Source of the DNA: Candidatus Zhuqueibacterota bacterium
GTDB taxonomy: Bacteria; Zhuqueibacterota; QNDG01
Assembly: GCA_003645915.1 (NCBI GenBank)
Contig: QNDG01000037.1
Coordinates: forward strand, 1 to 8,239
Reading direction: 5' to 3'
DNA length: 8,239 bases
Position numbers and translations under genes: made by a program. Positions 1 through 7,067 of the stretch are shown here, piece after piece. The notes beneath the pieces were generated by a model. It ran no database searches. It saw only the letters and a list, made by a program, of their open reading frames with translations, and had not been told where the DNA came from. Positions within the stretch are counted from its first letter, which is position 1. Each line of letters starts with the position of its first letter.

Positions 1-433
1 TGACAGGTTTAAAAAGCATGGATTCCGACTCTTGTCTTTTTAATCCTTCTGCTGGCGGTAATACTGATTCCAAAAGTAAAAACAGACTAACTATCAAAGC
101 TCCCTTAAATGCTCCAAAAATAACACCACCGCTTTTATCTACCCACCCCAAAAAAGACCACTTTGCAAATTTTTTCAAACTCAGCCCTATCCACCTGAAA
201 ATAAAAACTGTTATTGTAAAAACAACAGCAAATCCAAGCACATTGCTAAGAACATCCGGAATGTGTAAATAGTGTTTAAGAACATCCGCCATCAGGCTCA
301 TCTCTCTTATACTGATAAGATAACCAAGTACAATCGAACCAAGAGTAAAAATTTCAATAATAATACCCCGGAAAATTCCTTTTACAGCAAAAAAACCTAT
401 AACAGAAAGAATTACAATATCGAGACTGTTCAT
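1..433 (-). CDS. CvpA family membrane protein (partial, C-terminus beyond window)
   Basis: Read on the minus strand from ATG at 433-431, the frame stays open to the left edge (144 codons). The protein begins MNSLDIVILSVIGFFAVKGI and continues with a hydrophobic, multi-helix pattern: roughly residues 5-20, 25-42, 63-82 and 105-125 are membrane segments. The short N-terminal D-I-V-I/L opening, the G-x-x-R-G-x-I-x-E segment at about 19-27 and the later G-W-V-D-K-S-G-G-V-I-F-G-A-F-K-G-A motif are typical of the CvpA/colicin V production family, whose members are about 160-180 residues, so only a short C-terminal tail is missing. CvpA proteins are inner-membrane proteins of poorly defined role, linked to envelope stress and colicin V export in E. 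coli. An AGGG sits about 7 bases upstream of the ATG. The gene is divergent from the lipid A operon. Family call is firm; function is not. Confidence 0.85.
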   Translation of the reverse strand, partial: MNSLDIVILSVIGFFAVKGIFRGIIIEIFTLGSIVLGYLISIREMSLMADVLKHYLHIPDVLSNVLGFAVVFTITVFIFRWIGLSLKKFAKWSFLGWVDKSGGVIFGAFKGALIVSLFLLLESVLPPAEGLKRQESESMLFKPV

Positions 434-541
434 TATCAACCCTGATATTTTGATTTCAACTTAAGGATATTTTTATTAATGTACTATACTGACGTAACAA
501 AGTCAAGGCAGGGATTTTTACTGAATTCCTGTATAAAACAT

Positions 542-570
542 TTGATTATACGCATAATTTGTATTACATT
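542..570 (+). promoter_or_regulatory. candidate sigma-70 type promoter of the lipid A operon
   Basis: Within the 168-base divergent gap, TTGATT (542-547) and TACATT (565-570) are separated by 17 bases and lie 32 bases before the preferred TTG start of the oxidoreductase gene. Each hexamer matches the consensus at 4 of 6 positions. In DNA this AT-rich such matches occur by chance, so this is only the best-placed candidate; another weak pair is TTGATT (450-455) with TATTAA (474-479). No operator-like repeat was seen in this gap. Confidence 0.25.
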
Positions 571-585
571 TTACAGCAAAATCAT

Positions 586-593
586 AAGGGAGG
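586..593 (+). promoter_or_regulatory. ribosome binding site deciding the TTG start at 602
   Basis: AAGGGAGG lies 8 bases before TTG 602-604. It is a near-perfect Shine-Dalgarno sequence, and the protein beginning at this TTG (MNKVKIGVIG) starts right where Gfo/Idh family members normally start. The in-frame ATG at 479 would add 41 residues rich in Ile, Phe and Cys with no family match and lacks a comparable site. Confidence 0.8.
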
Positions 594-601
594 ATAAGTT
601 A

Positions 602-1570
602 TTGAATAAGGTAAAAATCGGAGTTATCGGAGTGGGACATCTTGGCAGATTCCACTCTTTAAACTATGCTCAGTTGCCGGATGCTGAGCTTATCGGAATT
701 TATGACGTTGACAAAGAGAGAGCTGACGCAGTTGCAAAAGAGGCTTCCACAAAAAGCTTTGAATCAATTGATGAGCTTTTGGAACAAGTTGACGGAGTAA
801 GCATTGCTGTACCTACTGACCTTCATTTTAAAGTTGCACAGCAGGTTTTAAACAAAAGTATTCCGTGTCTGATTGAAAAGCCTATTGCCCAGAACCTTGA
901 GGAAGCGGACACCCTTATTAATCTTGCCAGACAGAACAACACCTTTATTCAGGTGGGGCATATAGAAAGATTCAATCCTGCTTTCAGGGCCTTAAGTGAA
1001 TTTGATATCAGACCAATGTTTATTGAATCACACAGACTTTCACCGTTTAATCCAAGAGGAACTGAGGTTGCGGTTGTTCTTGATCTTATGATTCATGATA
1101 TTGATATTGTGCTACATCTTGTCAAATCTCCTGTAAAAAGTATTGACGCAAGCGGTGTTGCAGTTGTTTCTGATACTGCAGATATTGCCAATGCAAGAAT
1201 ACACTTTGAAAACGGATGCGTTGCAAATCTTACTGCAAGTAGAATTTCTCAGAAAAAAATGAGAAAAATGAGGATGTTTCAGAAAGACACTTATGTTACT
1301 GTTGATTTTCTGCAGAAAATAAGTGAAATTTACCGGTTAGAAAGCTCCGACGGAAAATCCGACATGATTCTTGGTGAAATCGGGGTTGGAGAAAAAAAGA
1401 AAAAAGTTGCATACTACAGACCTCAGATACCGGAAGGAGACGGACTCTACATGGAACTTACAGCATTTATAAACTCAATTACAGGCTCAAAAGCCGAAGG
1501 CGTACCCGGAGAAGCTGCCCGTTCCGCTCTTGACATAGCAATAAGTATTTTAAAACAGATGGAGAAGTAA
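602..1570 (+). CDS. Gfo/Idh/MocA family NAD(P)-dependent oxidoreductase, possible UDP-GlcNAc 3-dehydrogenase (GnnA-like)
   Basis: Starting at TTG 602 the product is 322 residues, normal for the family. The N-terminal Rossmann fold is seen from KIGVIGVGHLGRFH (GxGxxG at residues 10-15), with D35 at the end of beta-2 favouring NAD. The EKP signature is at 92-94, VGHIERFNPA follows at 118-127, and the catalytic D-x-x-x-H pair is D161/H165 in LDLMIHDID. The C-terminal alpha/beta domain completes the family architecture. Substrate cannot be read directly. Such genes often sit in lipid A clusters, and GnnA of Acidithiobacillus and Leptospira, which oxidises UDP-GlcNAc at C3 before GnnB transaminates it, belongs to this family. 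That fits the context here, but no gnnB aminotransferase is in the window, so the assignment is inference. It is the first gene of the plus-strand operon; its TAA directly abuts the next ATG. Confidence 0.88.
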   Translation: MNKVKIGVIGVGHLGRFHSLNYAQLPDAELIGIYDVDKERADAVAKEASTKSFESIDELLEQVDGVSIAVPTDLHFKVAQQVLNKSIPCLIEKPIAQNLEEADTLINLARQNNTFIQVGHIERFNPAFRALSEFDIRPMFIESHRLSPFNPRGTEVAVVLDLMIHDIDIVLHLVKSPVKSIDASGVAVVSDTADIANARIHFENGCVANLTASRISQKKMRKMRMFQKDTYVTVDFLQKISEIYRLESSDGKSDMILGEIGVGEKKKKVAYYRPQIPEGDGLYMELTAFINSITGSKAEGVPGEAARSALDIAISILKQMEK

Positions 1571-2146
1571 ATGAATATCGGACACTTTCTTTTTAAAAAC
1601 CGAAGTTATACACCAATACCATTAATTTTAATTGCCCTTTTTCTTGCAAATCCGTCATGGATTACTATTGCAGCCGGATTTGCAGTCATGCTGGCAGGCG
1701 AGTTTATCAGATTCTATGGGGTTGCATATGCAGGCAGCGCTACAAGAACAACAGCAGAAGCAGGAGGCGCTGTTCTGATAACATCCGGCCCTTTTGCCTA
1801 CATTCGCAACCCCCTTTATGTTGGCAATTTCTTTCTTGCACTTGGATTTGTAATTATGGCATGGGCATGGATGCCTTATATGGTTGCTCTGTTCCTGCTG
1901 CTTTTCTTTTTCCAATATACATTTATAATAAAGCATGAAGAAGAGTATCTTTTAAAAACTTTCGGGGAGGAGTATAAAATTTACTGCCTGAATGTCAAAA
2001 GATGGCTGCCCAGATTTACGGCTTTTATAGGGAACTCTATTCATGAGCCTAACTTTAAAGCTGCTGTAAAATCTGAAAAAAACACACTTCAGTCTGTAAT
2101 TATTGTAACAGTTGTTTTAATAATCCGGTGGAAACTGTTTAAATGA
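1571..2146 (+). CDS. isoprenylcysteine carboxyl methyltransferase (Icmt)-like membrane methyltransferase
   Basis: A 191-residue integral membrane protein. Hydrophobic segments lie at about 14-26, 31-50, 84-98, 101-120 and 174-186. The Icmt/PEMT signature is plain: SGPFAYIRNPLYVGN at 72-86 (the family G-P-[YF]-x-x-[VI]-R-[HN]-P-x-Y-x-G motif), followed by an HEEEYLLKTFGEEY block at 122-135 and a W-L-P-R near 145-148, which together form the S-adenosylmethionine pocket in structurally known relatives. The usual R-H-P histidine is Asn80 here. The gene begins at the base after the oxidoreductase stop and its last 4 bases overlap lpxB (ATGA). The target is unknown; the family includes protein C-terminal methyltransferases, phospholipid N-methyltransferases and LmtA, the Leptospira lipid A 1-phosphate methyltransferase. 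Position between lipid A genes makes a lipid or LPS substrate the best guess. Confidence 0.85.
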   Translation: MNIGHFLFKNRSYTPIPLILIALFLANPSWITIAAGFAVMLAGEFIRFYGVAYAGSATRTTAEAGGAVLITSGPFAYIRNPLYVGNFFLALGFVIMAWAWMPYMVALFLLLFFFQYTFIIKHEEEYLLKTFGEEYKIYCLNVKRWLPRFTAFIGNSIHEPNFKAAVKSEKNTLQSVIIVTVVLIIRWKLFK

Positions 2147-3300
2147 GCGCTCATGCCCAGTCAAAAACACGGATTCTTGTTGTAGCAGGAGAAACATCCG
2201 GCGATATTCATACTGCCCGCCTGATTAACCAAATGAAAAAACTGGGGCAGTTTGAATTTTTCGGTATAGGCGGAGATCTGATGGCAAAAGAGGGAGTGGA
2301 CCTTCTTTTTCATGTTAATGATATGTCTTTTATGGGCTTTTTTGAAGTTATAAAGCACCTTCCTTTTATTAAAAAGGTGTTCACTTCCATACTGCAATCT
2401 GTAAAAGAGCGAAACCCGGATGTTGTTATTTTGACTGATTATCCGGGTTTTAATTTGAGACTCGCAAAAGCAGTTAAAAAATTAAACATACCTGTTATTT
2501 ACTTTATCAGCCCCCAGGTCTGGGCATGGGGAAAACGCAGAATAAAAAAGATTGTAAAAAATGTTGATAAAATGCTTGTTATTCTCCCTTTTGAAGAAGA
2601 TCTTTACAGACAGAAAAATCTGGATACGGAATTTGTAGGCTATCCTTTAAAAGACGCTGATGAAGGCAACTTCAATAAAGAAGATTTTCTGACAAGCATT
2701 GATCTTGATCCTGCAAAACCTGTTCTTGCCCTGCTTCCGGGTTCAAGAAAACAGGAAGTATCCAAACTTCTTGAGCCAATGCTGCAAAGTTATAACATAT
2801 TAAAACAAACTCATCCTGAACTTCAGGCTGTAGTAGCCGGGGCACCTCATGTCCCGAGAGATCTGTATCCGGAGCAGCCCGGAAAATCCATTAAAATAAT
2901 TTTTAATCAAACCAATGCAATAATAAATGCATGTGATGCTGTGGTTGTGGCATCTGGTACTGCTACTCTTGAATGCGCAATTGCATTAAAGCCTATGGTT
3001 GTAGTTTATAAACTGAGCACAATCTCATACCTTATAGGAAAATCTGTAATAAAGTTAGACAAAATTGCACTGGTAAATATTGTAGCAGGCAAAAAAATTG
3101 TTCCCGAATTAATTCAGCATGAGGCGACCCCCCGCAACATCGCAGAACAAGCGGGGAAAATGCTGTTTGACTCTGAACGGATTTTAACTGTAAAAAATGA
3201 ATTACAAAATGTAAGCAGTCTGCTGGGATCCGAGGGCGCTTCAAAAAGAGCAGCCGGATCAATTATCAGATTTATTGAAAACAGGATTAACAGACAATGA
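2143..3300 (+). CDS. lpxB: lipid-A-disaccharide synthase LpxB
   Basis: LpxB condenses UDP-2,3-diacylglucosamine with lipid X (2,3-diacylglucosamine 1-phosphate) to form the tetraacyl disaccharide 1-phosphate on the cytosolic face of the inner membrane. The 385-residue length matches the family (about 380). It is a GT19 glycosyltransferase with a GT-B fold. Visible signatures: VVAGETSGDIH at 13-23; TDYPGFNLRLAK at 98-109, whose D99 corresponds to the essential Asp98 of E. coli; ISPQVWAWGKRR at 122-133; LPGSRKQEV at 198-206, with R202 matching catalytic Arg201; and SGTATLECA at 271-279. The usual VGHPL motif reads VGYPL at 165-169 (Tyr167 for His). The ATG overlaps the preceding TGA by 4 bases, and the lpxB stop overlaps the lpxK start in the same way, so translation of the three is probably coupled. 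Confidence 0.97.
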   Translation: MSAHAQSKTRILVVAGETSGDIHTARLINQMKKLGQFEFFGIGGDLMAKEGVDLLFHVNDMSFMGFFEVIKHLPFIKKVFTSILQSVKERNPDVVILTDYPGFNLRLAKAVKKLNIPVIYFISPQVWAWGKRRIKKIVKNVDKMLVILPFEEDLYRQKNLDTEFVGYPLKDADEGNFNKEDFLTSIDLDPAKPVLALLPGSRKQEVSKLLEPMLQSYNILKQTHPELQAVVAGAPHVPRDLYPEQPGKSIKIIFNQTNAIINACDAVVVASGTATLECAIALKPMVVVYKLSTISYLIGKSVIKLDKIALVNIVAGKKIVPELIQHEATPRNIAEQAGKMLFDSERILTVKNELQNVSSLLGSEGASKRAAGSIIRFIENRINRQ

Positions 3301-4361
3301 CCGGTCTTCTTAAAAATCCGTTATGGGCTCTGCTGATTTTCCCCTTCTCTTTTCTTTACCGGATTTCCATAACTTTGAAAAACTTCCTGTATGATAGAAA
3401 TTTTTCCAAACCTGCCAGACTTGATATACCTGTAATCAGTGTCGGGAATGTCTGTGCAGGAGGTACAGGTAAAACTCCCATGGTTCTGTTTATTGCAGAA
3501 TATCTGAGAAAAAAGGGAATAAACCCTGCAATTATAAGCAGGGGGTACAAAAGAAAGACCAGCGGAATTGTGATTGTCTCAGATAACAAACATGTAATTA
3601 TCAGTTCTCCGGAAGAGTGCGGTGACGAACCCTTTCTGATGGCAAGAAAGCTTAAAGATGTTCCGGTTCTTGTTGATAAAAACAGATTTGCTGCAGGTCT
3701 TTATGCACAAAAAATATTTAACCCGGATATAATAATTCTTGACGATGCTTTTCAGCACAGAAAAATATACAGGGATTCCGATATTGTTCTGATTGATTCA
3801 ACAAACCCGTGGGGTAACGGTTCTGTGCTTCCAGGAGGGCCGTTAAGGGAGCCTTTAAGCTCCTTAAAGCGCGCGGATCTGATTGTACTTTCAAGAACAA
3901 ACGAAACTGAAAATATTGAGCCTGTTGTGCAAAAAATAGAAAAGTTAAGCACTGCACCAATAACCCTGACCCGGTACAAAGTCAAATCATGGATTGATAT
4001 CAAAGGCAAAACTTACAATCCGGACTATTTGAGACATAAGCCTGTTTTCGGGTTCACAGCAACAGGAAATCCACAATCTTTTAAAAAGACTCTGAAATTC
4101 CTTAATGTTGATCTGAAAGGTTTTAAAATTTACAAGGATCATCACTGGTTTAAAGAAAGCGATATTAAAACCATAGCGGATAAAGCAGAAAATTTAAATG
4201 CCGGATACCTTGTAACAACAGAAAAAGACATGGTAAAACTCAGACAATCCGAAGAATTTGTTTTGCCTGTTCTTGCTCCTGAAATTGAAGTTGACATTTA
4301 CAAAGGTAAAAACTATTTTGAAGTGGAGATGAAAAAACGCATTTCAAATAAGTCTGTATAG
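3297..4361 (+). CDS. lpxK: tetraacyldisaccharide 4'-kinase LpxK
   Basis: LpxK phosphorylates the 4' position of the lipid A disaccharide 1-phosphate made by LpxB, giving lipid IVA. It is a monotopic inner-membrane P-loop kinase; the product is 354 residues, a usual length. The N-terminal hydrophobic segment (about 8-25) is the membrane anchor. The Walker A loop is GNVCAGGTGKTP at 50-61, SRGYKRK follows at 81-87, the Walker B-like IILDDAFQHR at 146-155 carries the catalytic Asp pair, and GSVLPGGPLREP at 175-186 is family typical. Near the C-terminus, KDHHWFKESD and TTEKDMVKL are conserved LpxK blocks. Its ATG overlaps the lpxB TGA by 4 bases. No intrinsic terminator is visible in the 74 bases after its TAG, so read-through into nadB is possible. 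Confidence 0.96.
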   Translation: MTGLLKNPLWALLIFPFSFLYRISITLKNFLYDRNFSKPARLDIPVISVGNVCAGGTGKTPMVLFIAEYLRKKGINPAIISRGYKRKTSGIVIVSDNKHVIISSPEECGDEPFLMARKLKDVPVLVDKNRFAAGLYAQKIFNPDIIILDDAFQHRKIYRDSDIVLIDSTNPWGNGSVLPGGPLREPLSSLKRADLIVLSRTNETENIEPVVQKIEKLSTAPITLTRYKVKSWIDIKGKTYNPDYLRHKPVFGFTATGNPQSFKKTLKFLNVDLKGFKIYKDHHWFKESDIKTIADKAENLNAGYLVTTEKDMVKLRQSEEFVLPVLAPEIEVDIYKGKNYFEVEMKKRISNKSV

Positions 4362-4422
4362 AATTATGTGTCGGGGGGAAAATAAGGTATGTTATTAAAT
4401 TTTAAAAATCTCATAATAATAC

Positions 4423-4427
4423 AGGAG
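4423..4427 (+). promoter_or_regulatory. ribosome binding site for the nadB TTG start
   Basis: AGGAG lies 8 bases before TTG 4436-4438. The resulting protein start, [16 protein letters not shown], places the FAD-binding beta strand at the normal distance from the N-terminus, and no ATG or GTG in this frame offers a better start. Confidence 0.75.
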
Positions 4428-4435
4428 TAATAATT

Positions 4436-6085
4436 TTGAGCTCTACTACAGATTTTTTAATCATTGGAACCGGTGCAGCAGGCCTCTCTTTTGCACTGCG
4501 GGCAGCAGATAAAGGCAGCGTTGCGGTTATTACAAAAAAAATGCGGGCAGATTCCAACACCAATTACGCACAGGGCGGGATAGCAGCAGTTTTTGATCCG
4601 AATGACTCTTTTGAAAATCATGTAAAAGACACAATAAAAGCGGGAGTGGACCTCTGTTATATTAAAGCTGTGGAAACAATAGTACAGGAAGGCCCTTCAA
4701 GAATAAAAGACCTTATTAACTGGGGAGTTCTGTTTACTCCTTCCAGTGATGGAAAAAATTTCGATCTCGGGATGGAAGGCGGGCACTCAAAACCGAGAAT
4801 TGTTCACGCAATGGACAAAACAGGTAAGGTTGTTGAGGAAGCACTGCTTGAAAAAGTAAAAAATCATCCTAATATTGAAGTGTTTGAAAACCATATCGCT
4901 GTAGAGTTAATTACAGAGCACCATCTCACAGGCGGAGGAAAAACAAAAACTGATAAAACCCACTGCTGGGGCGCATATGCTCTTGACGGTAATTCCGGTG
5001 ATGTAGAAACTTTCCTTGCAAAGGTTACACTTCTTGCCAGTGGAGGCACTGGCCAGGTTTATCTTCACACAACAAATCCTTCCATCGCAACCGGTGATGG
5101 TATTGCAATGGCATACAGAGCGGGAGCTGCTGTTGCTAATCTTGAATTTATTCAGTTTCATCCTACTGCTCTTTACCATGAAGAAGGTGACTCGTTTCTC
5201 ATTTCAGAAGCAGTAAGAGGCTTTGGAGGCATACTGCGTAATTCCGGCGGTGAAGCTTTCATGAAAAAATACCACGACATGGCTGACCTTGCTCCGAGAG
5301 ATATTGTTGCAAGGGCAATTGACGCTGAAATTAAACAGAGAGGCGATGTCTGTGTTTATCTTGACGTAACACATCTTGATGCCGATACTGTCAGGAACCG
5401 TTTTCCTCAAATCAATGAACATCTTTCAAAACTGAAAATTGACATGACTAAGGAACTGATACCTGTTGTTCCTTCAGCACATTACATGTGCGGAGGCGTT
5501 GTAACAGATCTTTTTGGAAAATCATCTATTGAAGGCCTTTACATTACAGGCGAAACAGCATGCACAGGTGTTCACGGAGCAAACAGGCTGGCTTCCAACT
5601 CTCTGCTTGAAGCGCTCGTTTTCTCAGAAAGAGCTTACAGAAGTTCAGTGGATTATATAAACAGCAAAAAAATAGTTATTCCGTCTATTCCTCCATGGAG
5701 TGATGAAGGAACTTTTGACCAGGAGGAATGGGTGCTTATTTCTCATGACAGAAAAGAGATAAGAAGGTTAATGTGGGACTATGTTGGAATTGTAAGAAAT
5801 ACAGAAAGACTCAACCGTGCAAGTGACAGGATTAATCTTATAAAATCGCAAATTGAAAATTTTTACAAAAAAACAAAAGTTACTGCAGGATTAATTGAAC
5901 TGCGAAATATATCCTATGTTTCATCCCTTGTAATAAAATCCGCTCTTTTCAGAAAAGAAAGCAGGGGGCTCCACTATACAACGGATTTCCCGGAAAGAGA
6001 TGATGAACACTGGAGGGGTAACACCGTTATACTGGAAGACAACATAGTATTAAAGTCCTTTGAAGAAACCTTTTCCGGATTCTGA
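4436..6085 (+). CDS. nadB: L-aspartate oxidase NadB
   Basis: NadB is the cytosolic FAD enzyme that oxidises L-aspartate to iminoaspartate, the first step of de novo NAD synthesis; NadA then makes quinolinate. The product has 549 residues, against about 540 in E. coli. The dinucleotide-binding motif is [12 protein letters not shown] at 9-20, and [12 protein letters not shown] at 41-52 is the flavin-contact segment. EGGHS at 114-118, [11 protein letters not shown] at 237-247 (His242), [11 protein letters not shown] at 285-295 (Arg288), SAHYMCGGV at 347-355 (His349) and [23 protein letters not shown] at about 371-393 line the active site and match the E. coli residues Glu121, His244, Arg290 and His351. 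This separates it from succinate dehydrogenase/fumarate reductase flavoproteins, which share the fold; the ordered NYAQGGI and C-terminal helical domain also favour NadB. Neither nadA nor nadC is in the window. Confidence 0.96.
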   Translation: MSSTTDFLIIGTGAAGLSFALRAADKGSVAVITKKMRADSNTNYAQGGIAAVFDPNDSFENHVKDTIKAGVDLCYIKAVETIVQEGPSRIKDLINWGVLFTPSSDGKNFDLGMEGGHSKPRIVHAMDKTGKVVEEALLEKVKNHPNIEVFENHIAVELITEHHLTGGGKTKTDKTHCWGAYALDGNSGDVETFLAKVTLLASGGTGQVYLHTTNPSIATGDGIAMAYRAGAAVANLEFIQFHPTALYHEEGDSFLISEAVRGFGGILRNSGGEAFMKKYHDMADLAPRDIVARAIDAEIKQRGDVCVYLDVTHLDADTVRNRFPQINEHLSKLKIDMTKELIPVVPSAHYMCGGVVTDLFGKSSIEGLYITGETACTGVHGANRLASNSLLEALVFSERAYRSSVDYINSKKIVIPSIPPWSDEGTFDQEEWVLISHDRKEIRRLMWDYVGIVRNTERLNRASDRINLIKSQIENFYKKTKVTAGLIELRNISYVSSLVIKSALFRKESRGLHYTTDFPERDDEHWRGNTVILEDNIVLKSFEETFSGF

Positions 6086-6090
6086 AACAA

Positions 6091-6903
6091 ATGAATATTG
6101 GCTTTACAGTTGACAAATTCAATAAGTTTTCAATAACCAGTGTATTGAAAATCTTTAAATGGCTGGGAATAAATTCATTTGAATTCACAACTTCTCTTTA
6201 CGATGAATTTGAAAATGTACTTCCATTAATGGAAAATACACACATCCGGCTTCACCTTCCAAATTTTGGGGGACACGGTTATGATTTTTCCTCAAAATTA
6301 TTTACTGACAACATTAATAATGATATTGACAAAATAAAATCTCTCTGCAAAAAATTCAATTTTTCACACGCTGTTTTCCATCCTCCGGAAGGGCCTGATA
6401 ATACGGTTTCAAAAGAGCTTTTATGGAAACGTCTCAGACAAATTCCTGTCCCCCTTCTGCTCGAAAACATAAGTTCAATGTCTTCTGACAATTTTTATCT
6501 GTTCTTTGAAGAGGCTGAAAAAGAACTCACAACAAATCTTGCAGGAATATGTTTTGACATACCCCATGCATTTGTAGCAGGTGTTGACTGGAAAGAAATG
6601 TTTAAAAACCTGAAAAACTCTGTAAAAGAAATCCATCTCTCTGACTGTTACCGTACTTCGGATCAGCATCTACCCTTTGGCATGGGTGTTTTGTCTCTTT
6701 CTGAAATTATTAATTTTTTAAACGAGCATGAATTTAAGGGTGAGATTAATTTTGAAATAAAACCGCCATCTGTAAAAAATGTGTGTGATTTACTGAAAAC
6801 ATATAAAACATCTGTAAAATTTACAAGAGGCCGATTAAAAGCTGACCTGCGTTTTAAAATTCCTCTTTTATGTACAGCTTCTTATTTAATATCTCTCTTT
6901 TGA
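6091..6903 (+). CDS. TIM-barrel protein, sugar phosphate isomerase/epimerase-like (AP endonuclease 2 superfamily)
   Basis: A 270-residue protein with the strand-helix rhythm of a xylose-isomerase-like TIM barrel. Residues typical of the family's divalent metal site occur at strand ends: Glu125 in PLLLENIS, Asp156 and His159 in GICFDIPHAF, His182 in KEIHLSDC, and Glu222 in INFEIKPP; His97 in AVFHPPE is also conserved in relatives. The DQHLPFGMGVLSLSEI stretch (191-206) matches the D-x-H-L-P-x-G-x-G loop of this superfamily. All metal ligands are present, so an active enzyme is likely, but isomerase, epimerase and DNA-repair members cannot be told apart from sequence alone; it lacks the length and cluster context of a classical endonuclease IV. 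It starts 5 bases after the nadB stop with only a weak Shine-Dalgarno, suggesting translation coupled to nadB. The last 27 residues (basic, then hydrophobic) extend past the barrel. Confidence 0.8.
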   Translation: MNIGFTVDKFNKFSITSVLKIFKWLGINSFEFTTSLYDEFENVLPLMENTHIRLHLPNFGGHGYDFSSKLFTDNINNDIDKIKSLCKKFNFSHAVFHPPEGPDNTVSKELLWKRLRQIPVPLLLENISSMSSDNFYLFFEEAEKELTTNLAGICFDIPHAFVAGVDWKEMFKNLKNSVKEIHLSDCYRTSDQHLPFGMGVLSLSEIINFLNEHEFKGEINFEIKPPSVKNVCDLLKTYKTSVKFTRGRLKADLRFKIPLLCTASYLISLF

Positions 6904-6929
6904 GGAAAAATTCGGCAATATTTGCACTG

Positions 6930-6949
6930 TTTTGAATAATTATTCAAAA
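6930..6949. promoter_or_regulatory. perfect 20-base palindrome, ARG-box-like candidate operator
   Basis: TTTTGAATAATTATTCAAAA is perfectly self-complementary and contains TGAAT-AATT-ATTCA (6933-6946), which fits the E. coli ArgR ARG-box pattern (TGAAT, four A/T, ATTCA) exactly. It lies 24 bases upstream of the candidate -35 of the cold-shock gene and 27 bases after the TIM-barrel stop. It is purely AT in the arms apart from one G-C pair and no T-run follows on the plus strand, so it is a poor terminator. Binding by an ArgR-type or other dimeric repressor is inference. Confidence 0.4.
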
Positions 6950-6960
6950 GAATATTCTTT
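6947..6960. repeat. perfect 14-base palindrome next to the 20-base palindrome
   Basis: AAAGAATATTCTTT is fully self-complementary and overlaps the end of the preceding palindrome by three bases; the two centres are 14 bases apart. It is followed by a run of nine A. The pair may be a compound protein-binding site or, with the A-tract, curved DNA upstream of the promoter. Confidence 0.45.
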
Positions 6961-6972
6961 AAAAAAAAATAC

Positions 6973-7001
6973 TTGCATTTATTCTGTGCCAATTGTAACT
7001 T
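6973..7001 (+). promoter_or_regulatory. candidate promoter of the cold-shock gene
   Basis: TTGCAT (6973-6978; 4 of 6 matches to the -35 consensus) is followed after 17 bases by TAACTT (6996-7001), a weak -10 (3 of 6). The A-run at 6961-6969 just upstream resembles an UP element. Transcription from here would give a leader of about 95-100 bases containing the hairpin at 7022-7067. The position is reasonable but the -10 is poor. Confidence 0.3.
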
Positions 7002-7021
7002 GATTTGTAAAGCAGGAGCAT

Positions 7022-7067
7022 CCCATTATTCAGGTTTTACAAGCACTAATGAGGCCTGAATTATGGG
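7022..7067 (+). promoter_or_regulatory. long hairpin in the cold-shock gene leader
   Basis: Arms 7022-7034 (CCCATTATTCAGG) and 7055-7067 (CCTGAATTATGGG) pair at 12 of 13 positions, with one T-T mismatch in the middle and a 20-base loop. GCA (7018-7020) can also pair with TGC (7070-7072) across a small internal loop. No T-run follows, so it is not an intrinsic terminator. It lies 26 bases before the Shine-Dalgarno, where a cis-acting RNA element controlling mRNA stability or translation with temperature would be expected; long structured leaders are known for cspA-type genes. The structure is directly visible; the role is inferred. Confidence 0.5.

Noticed and set aside
1655..1938. Frames on both strands inside the Icmt-like gene
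   Set aside because: Cys-rich, low-information products in other frames of a well supported membrane protein gene.
4389..4417. Possible nadB promoter with CATAAT as -10
   Set aside because: The hexamer 17 bases upstream (ATGTTA) matches the -35 consensus at only 3 of 6 positions; too weak to list in AT-rich DNA.
6912..6926. Sigma-54-like GG...GC (ttcggcaatatttgcac) upstream of the cold-shock gene
   Set aside because: The spacing between GG and GC is 8 bases, not the 10 required, and the flanking TGGCAC/TTGCA match is poor.
6930..6960. Terminator for the nadB/TIM-barrel transcript
   Set aside because: The palindrome stems are almost entirely A-T and are followed by A-runs, not T-runs, on the plus strand.
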